The notes below the pieces were generated by a model. It was not told where the DNA came from. It was given only the letters and a program-made list of their open reading frames with translations, and did no database searches. Positions 33,549 through 41,548 of a stretch of DNA of 64,000 nucleotides are shown here, piece by piece. The first letter of the stretch is position 1. Each line of letters begins with the position of its first letter. This DNA is from Eggerthellaceae bacterium (lineage in GTDB: Bacteria; Actinomycetota; Coriobacteriia; Coriobacteriales; Eggerthellaceae), in NCBI GenBank assembly GCA_022791455.1, contig JAAVZC010000010.1, positions 42,695 through 106,694 on the forward strand, written 5' to 3'. Both the position numbers and the translations under genes were made by a program.

Positions 33549-35909
33549 ATGGGCTTTAAGACCGGGGTGGCTCAGGCCACGAGCGCGGTGCTGACGTGGG
33601 GTTTGCGGAACGTGGCCCATCGGCCGGCTGCCAATTTGCCGGGCGATGTGGCGCTGAAGATTGACCCTTCCATCGTGAGCGACCTGCGCGGCAAGGTGAC
33701 CGAGGCCGCCGTCATGGTGGTGGGCACCAACGGCAAAACCAGCGTCTCGAACCTGCTGGCGGACTCGCTGCAGGCGGCGGGGAAGTCGGTCATCTGCAAC
33801 CGCACCGGCGCCAACCTGGCCTCCGGCATCGCCACCGCCCTGCTGCAGCAGCCGCGCGCCCAGTGGGGCGTGTTCGAGTGCGATGAGCTGTGGCTGGCGG
33901 AAATGCTTCCCCAAACTCGGGCCCGCTACGTGCTTTTGCTGAACCTGTTCCGCGACCAGCTGGACCGCTGCGGCGAAATCAGCCGCATTCAGGAATCCAT
34001 CATCGGCGCGCTTGCCTCTTCGCCGGAAACGGTGCTCGTCTACAACGGCGACGACCCCCTGTGCGCGGCCATTGCCGCCGGAGCCCCCAACCGCTCGGTT
34101 GCCTTCGGCGTGAACGGCGACATGGGCCTGGCCCAGAACACCGTGGCGGACGCCCAAATGTGTCAGAACTGCGGCCGCATGGTGAAGTATCGCTACCGCC
34201 AGTACGGCCAGCTGGGGGACTACTACTGCGAGGCCTGCGGGTTCGCCCGTCCGCCCCTGACCTACGTGGCCGAAAACGTTGCCTTCTCCGCGAAAGGCGC
34301 CACGTTCGACGTGCGCGAAGCCGACGGCAGCCGCGCGCAGCAACTGCATGCGAGCGCCGGCACGCCCTACCTGGTGTACAACTACCTGGGCATCTTCGCC
34401 CTTATGACCCAGGCTGGTGTCTCTACCGCCCGGTTGCAGCAGGCCATCGATCAGTTCAACCCTGGCAACGGACGCCTTCAGTCTTACGAGATTGGCGGCC
34501 GTCCCGTGCTGCTGAACCTGGCGAAGAACCCCACCGGTTTCAACCAGAACCTGAAGATCATCAACCAGGACAGCGCCCCCAAGGCGGTGGCCTTCTTCGT
34601 GAACGATCAGATTGTGGACGGCCGCGACATCTCCTGGATTTGGGATATCGACTTCGAGGAGCTGGCGAATTGCCCTGGCCTGCTGGTGTTCGCCGGTGGC
34701 TCGCGCAAAAATGACCTGCAGGTGCGCCTGAAGTACGCGGGGCTGGATGCCCAGCTGGTGGAGGGGATCGAAGAGGTGTTTGCCGCCGCGAACGCCGACG
34801 CCGCCCTGCCCGCCGACGCCGGCGTCTACGCCATCGCCAACTACACCGCCCTGCCTGTAGTCCACACCGCCCTCGACGCTATGGCCGCTTCCGACCAGCC
34901 CGCGGCCGCGCCGGGCTCTGCTGCTCCTCCCACGTCATCTTGGCAGAGTGCCGCCCCCTCTCCGTCATCTCGACCGAGCGCCTCCCCTCCTTCGTCATCT
35001 CGACCGAGCGAAGCGAGTGGAGAGATCTTCGCGACCCCTGAAACGCTGTCGGAGTCTGGAAAGATCTCTCCACTCCGGCCTTCGGCCTCCGGTCGAGATG
35101 ACGAAACCCCTTGTCATCCTGAGCGGAGCGCGGAGCGCGGAGTCGAAGGATCTCCCCAGCCCCCGGTGGTCATCGCTCATCTTTACCCTGATCTGTTGAA
35201 TCTCTATGGTGATGGCGGTAACGTGCGCATTCTGCAGGAGCGTCTGGCCTGGCGCGGCATTCCGGTGGAAGTGCGCCGGGTGGAGTACGGAGACGCGGCT
35301 CACTTGGCCGATGCCGACTTGGTGTTCATGGGCGGCGGCCCCGACCGCGAGCAGAAGCTGGCGAGCGAAGAGCTGCTGGCCATGCGCGACGAGCTGGCCC
35401 AGTACGTGGAGGCAGACGGTCCGGTGCTGGCCATTTGCGGCGGCTACCAGATTCTGGGCCATCGTTGGTTGTGGGGCGACGAGCTGGTGGAGGGCCTTTC
35501 CATCGTCGATCTGGAAACGCGCCGCCCCGGCACTTCCGCCGACCGCTTGGTGGACAACTTGGTGCTGCAGTCTCCCTTGGCGGAAACGCCCGTTGTCAGT
35601 TACGAGAACCACGCCGGCCGCACCTATCTGGGCCCTGGCGTGCAGCCCTTCGGCCGCGTTATTTCCGAAACCGGCTCCGGCAACAACGAGCAGGACAAGG
35701 CGGACGGCGTTCTGTACCGCAACGTGGTGGGCACCTATTCCCACGGCCCCCTTCTTTCCAAGAATCCGGAAGTGGCCGACTGGCTGTTGGCCCGCGCGCT
35801 GGAACGGCGTCAGGAACGCACCGACACCCCTGCTCCGGCCCTGTCGCCGTTGGACGACTCTCAAGAGCTGCAGGCCAACGCCGTCATGCGCGAACGCCTT
35901 GGGCTATAG
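33549..35909 (+). CDS. murT-gatD: MurT-GatD fusion: lipid II isoglutaminyl synthase in one chain
   Basis: A 786-residue polypeptide. Residues 1 to about 445 are MurT: Mur-ligase P-loop GTNGKTS (Lys63), a zinc ribbon with Cys205/Cys208 and Cys227/Cys230, and the DUF1727 C-terminal domain. Residues from about 539 are GatD, a class I glutamine amidotransferase with Cys630 in AICGGYQILG and His732 in YSHGP. Together they amidate D-glutamate of lipid II to isoglutamine. In staphylococci these are two genes. The 90-residue linker between them is built almost entirely of palindromic repeats. Start ATG 33549 lies 7 bases after AAGGAG. No internal ribosome site with good spacing was found for GatD. 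Confidence 0.95.
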   Translation: MGFKTGVAQATSAVLTWGLRNVAHRPAANLPGDVALKIDPSIVSDLRGKVTEAAVMVVGTNGKTSVSNLLADSLQAAGKSVICNRTGANLASGIATALLQQPRAQWGVFECDELWLAEMLPQTRARYVLLLNLFRDQLDRCGEISRIQESIIGALASSPETVLVYNGDDPLCAAIAAGAPNRSVAFGVNGDMGLAQNTVADAQMCQNCGRMVKYRYRQYGQLGDYYCEACGFARPPLTYVAENVAFSAKGATFDVREADGSRAQQLHASAGTPYLVYNYLGIFALMTQAGVSTARLQQAIDQFNPGNGRLQSYEIGGRPVLLNLAKNPTGFNQNLKIINQDSAPKAVAFFVNDQIVDGRDISWIWDIDFEELANCPGLLVFAGGSRKNDLQVRLKYAGLDAQLVEGIEEVFAAANADAALPADAGVYAIANYTALPVVHTALDAMAASDQPAAAPGSAAPPTSSWQSAAPSPSSRPSASPPSSSRPSEASGEIFATPETLSESGKISPLRPSASGRDDETPCHPERSAERGVEGSPQPPVVIAHLYPDLLNLYGDGGNVRILQERLAWRGIPVEVRRVEYGDAAHLADADLVFMGGGPDREQKLASEELLAMRDELAQYVEADGPVLAICGGYQILGHRWLWGDELVEGLSIVDLETRRPGTSADRLVDNLVLQSPLAETPVVSYENHAGRTYLGPGVQPFGRVISETGSGNNEQDKADGVLYRNVVGTYSHGPLLSKNPEVADWLLARALERRQERTDTPAPALSPLDDSQELQANAVMRERLGL
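34933..35158. repeat. Cluster of palindromic repeats forming the MurT-GatD linker
   Basis: In order: a degenerate arm start at 34933 (CGTCATCTTGGCAGAG), a truncated type A start at 34962-34980, a full 111-bp type A inverted pair at 34993-35103, and a 48-bp type B arm at 35111-35158. The 111-bp unit is 37 codons, read in the same phase as the copy in the ECF ATPase gene (SSSRP...SGEIF...KISPL...RDDE). The type B arm is read as CHPERSAERGVEGSP. Confidence 0.93.
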
Positions 35910-36006
35910 AGAACTTGTGAAGCGGGAGTCCATAAGTCGTGGCTTTTTGCTTAAGAACGTTGCTCGAATGTTGCCAACAGGATGCGGGTAGGGGAAACTA
36001 CCTTCT

Positions 36007-37743
36007 ATGAATACTTCAAATAGCAACAACCCGCGCAATCGCAAAGCCCAGGCGGCTGGCGGTGGCGCGCAATCGTACAGTGCCCGTCGCGGAGCCACCG
36101 GCTCTCATCGGGCGGTGAACTCTCGCTCCTCTCACGCGGACGTTTCTTCCGGGAACCCCCGGTCGCAGGCGCGCTCTGCGCAGCGGGCAAGCGGGCAGGG
36201 GCGTCATGCCGCTCCGGCTGCAGCCCCAAGCGGCTCCAACAATCCGCGCGCCAACGCTGCTGCCGGGACGAACAACCCCCGTGCCAACGCCGGTGCCCAC
36301 AACCCCCGGGCCGCCGCCGCTCCGCGCAACCAGACGCTGCCGGTGATGGGCCGCGAGGCATCTCACGTCTCCAATTCCGTGCTGGAAAACCAAGCGGTTC
36401 CCGCTACCAAGCGCAAACGCGGCAAGGCGAAGAAGATTGCCCTGGGCGTTCTTGCGGCGGTGCTGGTGGTGTGCGTCGTCGGCATCGGCGCCGCCTTCGC
36501 CTACATCAACAAGGTGCAGGGGAACATGCAGGAGGGCATCTCCGCCGAAACGCTGGCGGCGCTGGACAACGTGGCAGTGGGCGACCCCTTCTACATGCTG
36601 CTTATGGGCACCGACGGCTCTGACGAGCGCGAGGCCTCCGGCGATTTCGGCGACTCTTTCCGCACCGACTCCATGATGCTTTTGCGGGTGGACCCGCAGG
36701 AGAAGAAGGTGGCCTGCGTCTCCATCATGCGCGACACCCAGGTGGAAATCGAGGGCTACGGCCTGCAGAAGATTAACGCCGCCCACGTGTTCGGCGGCGC
36801 GGAGCTTGCCATCAAGACCGTCTCCGAGCTGGCCGGCGTCCCCATTTCCCACTACGCGGAAATCGACTTCGACGGCTTCGAGAAAATCGTGGACGCCTTG
36901 GGCGGCATCGAAGTGAACGTGCCCGTGGCCATCAACGACAAGCACGTGGACGCGGTGCTGGAGCCGGGCCTGCAGACGCTGAACGGCGTGGAAGCCCTCA
37001 GTCTGTGCCGCTCCCGCCACACCTACGACAACATCGGCAGCGGCGACGCCCTGCGCGCCGCCAACCAGCGCATGGTCATCGGTGCCATTGCCAAGAAGAT
37101 CCTGGCGGCCGACGTGCCCACCATGATGAGTTCCATCGAGGCGCTGTCTCAATACGTGACCACCGACATGTCTGTCACCGACATCCTGGCGCTGGCGCAA
37201 TCGATGCGCGGCATGTCCATGGAGGACGACTTCTACACTGCCATCTGCCCCACCATCTCGGATTACTCCGGTGGCATCTGGTGGGAGAAGCTGCAGAAGC
37301 ACCAGTGGGAAGAGATGATGGAGCGCATCGATAAGGGCCTTCCCCCCACCGAAGGCGACGAAGTGGACGAGGCCACCGGCATCGTGATCTCGAACGCGGG
37401 CGGCGGTGCCATGGATTCCGACACCCAGGCGGAGACCACCGCCAAGGCGCGCAAGAAGAACCACAGCGGCTCGGTGGCGGTGCGCAACGGCACCACCATT
37501 ACCGGACTGGCGAACAAGGCGGACGCCGTCATCAGCGACCTGGGCTTCCAGGTGAACACCGGCAACGCCAACAGCACCGACTACGACACCACCGTGGTGG
37601 TCTACAACGACGACGACCGCAAGGAAGACGCCGAGGACATCGTGGCGGAGCTGGGCGTGGGCACCATCGAGAAGAACAACTCCAAGTACCTGTTCGATGG
37701 TGACTTGCTGGTGGTGCTCGGCACCGACTACGACAACCAGTAG
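36007..37743 (+). CDS. LytR-CpsA-Psr (LCP) family protein
   Basis: A 578-residue protein. A cytoplasmic N-terminal 130 residues are Asn/Ala/Arg/Ser-rich with imperfect NNPRAN repeats; a membrane helix lies near 144-165; the LCP domain follows, with the pyrophosphate-binding arginines in DSMMLLRVDP and SIMRDTQV and CRSRHTYDNIGSGDALRAANQ; the C-terminus carries a LytR_C domain (about 480-575). LCP enzymes transfer undecaprenyl-linked glycopolymers to peptidoglycan. The ATG is the first start after the 97-bp gap from murT-gatD; the ribosome site (AGGGG) is distant. The rlmH start is 12 bp downstream. Confidence 0.93.
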   Translation: MNTSNSNNPRNRKAQAAGGGAQSYSARRGATGSHRAVNSRSSHADVSSGNPRSQARSAQRASGQGRHAAPAAAPSGSNNPRANAAAGTNNPRANAGAHNPRAAAAPRNQTLPVMGREASHVSNSVLENQAVPATKRKRGKAKKIALGVLAAVLVVCVVGIGAAFAYINKVQGNMQEGISAETLAALDNVAVGDPFYMLLMGTDGSDEREASGDFGDSFRTDSMMLLRVDPQEKKVACVSIMRDTQVEIEGYGLQKINAAHVFGGAELAIKTVSELAGVPISHYAEIDFDGFEKIVDALGGIEVNVPVAINDKHVDAVLEPGLQTLNGVEALSLCRSRHTYDNIGSGDALRAANQRMVIGAIAKKILAADVPTMMSSIEALSQYVTTDMSVTDILALAQSMRGMSMEDDFYTAICPTISDYSGGIWWEKLQKHQWEEMMERIDKGLPPTEGDEVDEATGIVISNAGGGAMDSDTQAETTAKARKKNHSGSVAVRNGTTITGLANKADAVISDLGFQVNTGNANSTDYDTTVVVYNDDDRKEDAEDIVAELGVGTIEKNNSKYLFDGDLLVVLGTDYDNQ

Positions 37744-37755
37744 CGAGGCACTCCG

Positions 37756-38226
37756 GTGAAGATCACCGTTGTTTGCGTCGGCAAGCTGAAAGAGAAATTT
37801 TGGGCCCAGGCGGTGGCGGAATATGTCAAGCGCCTGGGCGCTTTTTGTAAGCTGGACATTCGCGAGCTGGCGGATGTGGACCCGGCGAAAGCGGGCGGCG
37901 AAGAGGCGGCCCGCACCCGCGAAGGGCAGGCCATTTGCGCTGCTCTGCCGGAGCGGTCCCACGTGATTTTGCTGGCCATCGAGGGACGCGAGCGCTCGAG
38001 CGAGGCTCTGGCCCATCGCCTTGAATCGCTGGCGCTTTCCGGCACGAGCGACATCGCCTTCGTGATTGGCGGCAGCTGCGGCGTTTCCCCGGCCGTGTAC
38101 GCCCGCGCGAACGAGACCCTCTCGTTCGGCCCCATCACGCTGCCCCACAACCTGGCCCGCGTCGTGCTCCTCGAGCAAATATACCGAGCCTTCAAGATCA
38201 ATCGCGGTGAGCCGTATCATAAATAA
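37756..38226 (+). CDS. rlmH: 23S rRNA (pseudouridine1915-N3)-methyltransferase
   Basis: A 156-residue SPOUT-family methyltransferase. It starts KITVVCVGKLKEKFW, has the SAM-binding loop FVIGGSCGV (usually IGGAxG) and ends with RAFKINRGEPYHK, the conserved RlmH tail. It methylates pseudouridine 1915 in helix 69 of 23S rRNA on assembled ribosomes. The start codon is GTG 37756, closely following the LCP gene. The Ser-Cys replacing Ala in the SAM loop is a mild variation. Confidence 0.96.
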   Translation: MKITVVCVGKLKEKFWAQAVAEYVKRLGAFCKLDIRELADVDPAKAGGEEAARTREGQAICAALPERSHVILLAIEGRERSSEALAHRLESLALSGTSDIAFVIGGSCGVSPAVYARANETLSFGPITLPHNLARVVLLEQIYRAFKINRGEPYHK

Positions 38227-38272
38227 TGGTAGGATTTTTTGACTTTGGTTTTAATTGAGGAGACTGTCTCTT

Positions 38273-38836
38273 ATGGATAACGCAAAAATTGAAGCGGGCG
38301 TACGCATGATTCTCGAGGGTATCGGGGAGGACCCGGACCGCGAGGGGCTGCTGGACACGCCGGCGCGCGTGGCCCGCATGTACAACGAGATTTTCGCTGG
38401 CATGACCGAAGATCCGGCCCGCCACTTCAAGGTCGCCTTCGATGAGCACCACGACGGTATTGTACTCGTGCGCGACATCCCCTTCTATTCCATGTGCGAA
38501 CACCATCTGGTGCCGTTCTTCGGCGTGGCCCACGTGGCCTATCTGCCCTCCGAAGAGGGGCGCCTGTGTGGCATCTCGAAGCTGGCCCGGCTGGTGGACG
38601 CCTTCGCCAAGCGGCCGCAGGTGCAGGAGCGCCTGACTGCTCAGGTGGCGGACACCCTGATGGAGCAGCTGAATCCGCGCGGCGTGGCCGTGGTGATGGA
38701 GGCGGAGCACATGTGCATGTCGATGCGCGGCGTGAAGAAGCCCGGCAGCAAAACCACCACCAGCGTCGTCCGCGGCATCTTCGAAAGCGACCCAGCCGTA
38801 AAAGCCGAAGCCATGTCCCTCATCTTCCGCCCTTAA
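38273..38836 (+). CDS. folE: GTP cyclohydrolase I
   Basis: A 187-residue enzyme catalysing GTP to dihydroneopterin triphosphate, the first step of folate synthesis. The zinc and active-site residues are in [12 protein letters not shown] and [14 protein letters not shown], and the N-terminal [15 protein letters not shown] is characteristic. ATG 38273 is preceded by GAGGAG at about 10 bases; an in-frame TTG at 38255 is less likely. Other folate genes are not in the window. Its stop overlaps the convergent exonuclease gene by 4 bp. Confidence 0.96.
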   Translation: MDNAKIEAGVRMILEGIGEDPDREGLLDTPARVARMYNEIFAGMTEDPARHFKVAFDEHHDGIVLVRDIPFYSMCEHHLVPFFGVAHVAYLPSEEGRLCGISKLARLVDAFAKRPQVQERLTAQVADTLMEQLNPRGVAVVMEAEHMCMSMRGVKKPGSKTTTSVVRGIFESDPAVKAEAMSLIFRP

Positions 38837-39618
38837 ACGTCCAAGTCCAGGCCGATGGGGCAGTGGTCGCTGCCTTCTACGTCGTCGTAGATGCTGGCGG
38901 CTTCGATGCGCGGGGCCAGTTCGTCGCTTACCAGGAAATAGTCAATGCGCCAGCCGGCGTTGGTGTTGCGCGCTTTGAAGCGGTAGCTCCACCAGGTGTA
39001 GATGCCTGTTTGGTCCGGGTGCAGGTGGCGGAAGCTGTCGGTGAAGCCGGCGGCCAGCAGCTCGTCCAGCTTGCCGCGTTCTTCGTCCGAGAAGCCCGAC
39101 GCGCCGCGGTTGGCGTCAGCGTTCTTTAGGTCGATGTCGTTGTGGGCCACGTTGAAGTCGCCGCACATCACGACCGGTTTTGGCTGGCTGGTGGTGCCAT
39201 CAGATAGGATGCCCTCTTCTAGCCCCTTGCAGAATTCGCGGAAGGCGTCGTCCCACTGCATGCGGAAGTCGATGCGCGCCAGCTCCATCTGGGAGTTGGG
39301 GGTGTAGACGTCCACGAACCAGAACTTCGGGAACTCCAGCGCCACGATGCGGCCTTCCTGGTCCAGGTAGTCGATGCCCAGCGCGTGCAGCTCTCGCAGC
39401 GGCTCTTCGCGGCAAAACACTGCCGTGCCGGAATAGCCCTTCTTCGCCGCGCTCGACCAATACTGATGGTAGCCGGGCAAGTCCAGTTCTACCTGGTCCG
39501 GCGAGCACTTGGTCTCTTGGAGCGCGAAGACATCCGCGCCGAATGCGTCGAACACTTCATAGAAGTTCTTCTTCAAAACGGCTCGAAGCCCATTCACGTT
39601 CCAAGAGATAAAGCGCAT
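38833..39618 (-). CDS. xth: Exodeoxyribonuclease III (class II AP endonuclease)
   Basis: A 261-residue exonuclease III/EEP-fold enzyme. [48 protein letters not shown] and SDHCPI are all present, covering metal-binding Glu, Asp-Asn and the catalytic His. It incises DNA at abasic sites in base-excision repair. The start ATG 39618 follows AGGATGGAA. An endonuclease IV gene lies just upstream on the same strand, 23 bp away, so both AP endonuclease types are probably made from one transcript. Confidence 0.96.
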   Translation of the reverse strand: MRFISWNVNGLRAVLKKNFYEVFDAFGADVFALQETKCSPDQVELDLPGYHQYWSSAAKKGYSGTAVFCREEPLRELHALGIDYLDQEGRIVALEFPKFWFVDVYTPNSQMELARIDFRMQWDDAFREFCKGLEEGILSDGTTSQPKPVVMCGDFNVAHNDIDLKNADANRGASGFSDEERGKLDELLAAGFTDSFRHLHPDQTGIYTWWSYRFKARNTNAGWRIDYFLVSDELAPRIEAASIYDDVEGSDHCPIGLDLDV

Positions 39619-39641
39619 ATTTCCATCCTGTATCTAGTCGA

Positions 39642-40481
39642 CTACTTCCCAGTATAAGCTTCTTGGAAGCGGGCGATGTCGTGCTCGTAGATAACCAGGG
39701 TGGAATCCGGCTCTTCCAGGTAGAAGGGAACGCCTGCCAGCGCCGGGTGGTTCATGAGGGCTGCCAGCGCGGCGAAGCCAATCTTGCCTTCGCCGATGCG
39801 AGCGTGGCGGTCTACGTGGGCGCCGCAGTCGTACTTGCTGTCGTTCAGGTGCACCGCCAGCAGGCGCTTAAGGCCAATGGTCTTGTCGAACTTCTCCAGC
39901 ACGCCGTCCAAGTCATTCACAATGTCGTAGCCTTCGGCCCAAACGGCGGCGGCATCCAGACACACGCCCACGTGATCGCCCAGCTTCACCTGGTCGATAA
40001 TCTGCGCCAGCTGCTCGAAGCTGCGGCCTATCTGGGTGCCTTCGCCGGCCATGGTGTCCAGCAAGACGCGCGTGGTTTGCTGCGGCGTAATCACTTCGTT
40101 CAAGGCCGCGGCGCATTCGGCCAGGGCGGCATCCGGCGTTTCCTCAAGCGCGCTGCCGGGGCGGATAAGGTAGTTGTGGCCGGGCAGCTGCTCCAGCCGC
40201 GCCAAGTCTTCCGCGTACACCATGATGGCGAAGTCGCGGGTTTGCTGGTGGTCGGTGGCGGGGTCGGCGGAGTAGGGGGCGTAGGCCAGCGCGGTGGTAA
40301 TGCCGTGCTCCTTTGCGTAGGCGGTGTAGGCGGCGATGTCTTTTTCGCTCTCTTCGGCCTGGGCGCCTCCGCGGGGGTTGCGCGTGAAGTACTGGAACGT
40401 GTTCGCCTTCACGGAAACCGCTTCCTCGGCCATTTCCAAAAAGCCCTTGCGACGGGACAGGTGGCAACCAATAGTAAGCAT
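39642..40481 (-). CDS. nfo: Deoxyribonuclease IV (AP endonuclease)
   Basis: A 279-residue TIM-barrel AP endonuclease. HLSRRKGF at the start, IRPGSALEETPDAAL, LLDTMAGEGTQIG, VGVCLDAAAVWAEGYD, AVHLNDSKYDCGAHVDRHARIGEGKIG and YLEEPDST carry the three-zinc ligands. It acts on abasic and oxidatively damaged sites. ATG 40481 follows TTGGAG; the frame extends further upstream but without family similarity. The 140 bp before it up to menH hold no gene. Confidence 0.95.
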   Translation of the reverse strand: MLTIGCHLSRRKGFLEMAEEAVSVKANTFQYFTRNPRGGAQAEESEKDIAAYTAYAKEHGITTALAYAPYSADPATDHQQTRDFAIMVYAEDLARLEQLPGHNYLIRPGSALEETPDAALAECAAALNEVITPQQTTRVLLDTMAGEGTQIGRSFEQLAQIIDQVKLGDHVGVCLDAAAVWAEGYDIVNDLDGVLEKFDKTIGLKRLLAVHLNDSKYDCGAHVDRHARIGEGKIGFAALAALMNHPALAGVPFYLEEPDSTLVIYEHDIARFQEAYTGK

Positions 40482-40623
40482 GATGGCTCCAATCAACGGT
40501 GCGGCCGCCGAAGATGAGCGGCCCGCTAATGTTTTGGCAAGCCGATAGTAGTGCGATGGGAGGTGTTTGCGCTCTTGCCCTGGCGCACTGTCGCAAAACC
40601 GTTTTGCCCTGTTTTCGCGGTGA

Positions 40624-41547
40624 TTACCGCAGCAGTTCGGCGAAGGCGGCGGGTTGCTCGAAGTGGACGTTGTGGCCGGCGTTTTCGACGATGATGTGGG
40701 CGAAGGCGGGGCGGGCGGCGAAACGGTCGGCCAACTTCTCGCCGATGGCGGTGTATTTGGCGTCAAGGTTGCCTGAGATGAAGGTGACGGGGATGTCCTG
40801 GGAGATAAGGACATCCAGGGCGGCAAGGGTCTCCGCTTCCGACGCTTGGTGTTGCTGCCCCATGCCCTCAAGAGCGCGGGCGAGCGCTTCGGAGTTGTTG
40901 GCAAGGCGGCCTTGGCGCAGGAGCGCGCGGCGATCTTCGGGAAGGGCGCGCTGGCTGGCGAAGAGGGGGAGGCCTCCCCACCAGTTCATGAACGATTCGG
41001 TTCCCTGAGTGCGGGCCTTGGCGGCCCAGTCATGGCTACGGTTGGCGAAGGCGGCACGCTCGGTTTCGGGAGCGGGACCCAGGCCGGCGCTTTCCAGGAC
41101 GAGGGCGGAAAGGGGGAGAGGATCGGCCGGTGTTCGGGTGGTCAGCGCGTGCAGCAGCAGGCGGCCTCCTTGGGAGTAGCCGACGACGACGGGCGGCGTT
41201 CCATAGGCGGCTGCCATGGCGCGTGCGACGGCCCGCACCTGGGCGCTTGCGGCGTCGAGGTGATAGAGAGCGGGGTCGTTCAGGGCGGCCAGGCTTCCAG
41301 ATCCGGGGAGGTCAAGGGCGATGGCGGGGGCGGGGCCGGTTTCGTCCCAAGAGGGCAGTGCGTCTTCTGCTCCGTAAAGCGGCAAGACGGCAAAGGGCCG
41401 CTCCAACAGCCCCGCCACCTCGCCCCACGACTCCCCGCCCTGGGCAAACCCGTGCAGAAACAGCAGGGGGCCGGGGAGATCCTTCGACTCCGCGGCTTCG
41501 CCGCTCCGCTCAGGATGACAACTTTGTTGGCCGGTTGGGTCCTGCAC
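40624..41547 (-). CDS. menH: Alpha/beta hydrolase, SHCHC synthase MenH
   Basis: A 307-residue alpha/beta hydrolase. LLFLHGFAQGG (oxyanion region), VVGYSQGGRLLLHAL (nucleophile Ser in GYSQGG) and the C-terminal NAGHNVHFEQP (catalytic His) match MenH, which makes 2-succinyl-6-hydroxy-2,4-cyclohexadiene carboxylate. The GTG start at 41547 lies one base from the menD stop and has AGGGGA as ribosome site, so it is coupled to menD. Residues about 9-25 (SCHPERSGEAAESKDLP) are encoded by a type B palindromic repeat inserted right after the start, giving an N-terminal extension the family does not normally have. Confidence 0.92.
   Translation of the reverse strand: MQDPTGQQSCHPERSGEAAESKDLPGPLLFLHGFAQGGESWGEVAGLLERPFAVLPLYGAEDALPSWDETGPAPAIALDLPGSGSLAALNDPALYHLDAASAQVRAVARAMAAAYGTPPVVVGYSQGGRLLLHALTTRTPADPLPLSALVLESAGLGPAPETERAAFANRSHDWAAKARTQGTESFMNWWGGLPLFASQRALPEDRRALLRQGRLANNSEALARALEGMGQQHQASEAETLAALDVLISQDIPVTFISGNLDAKYTAIGEKLADRFAARPAFAHIIVENAGHNVHFEQPAAFAELLR
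41477..41521 (-). repeat. Type B palindromic repeat arm inside menH
   Basis: On the coding strand it begins TTGTCATCCTGAGCGGAGC, contains a GGCGAAGCC inner palindrome and ends GAAGGATCT. It is 45 bp (15 codons) and keeps the frame. The reading CHPERS... is the same phase as the type B copy in murT-gatD; one of the other two phases has an in-frame TGA. Confidence 0.92.
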
Positions 41548-41548
41548 G

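Noticed and set aside
36016..38220. A 734-codon minus-strand frame opposite the LCP gene and rlmH
   Set aside because: Antisense shadow with Val/Gly/His bias; both plus-strand genes are well supported.
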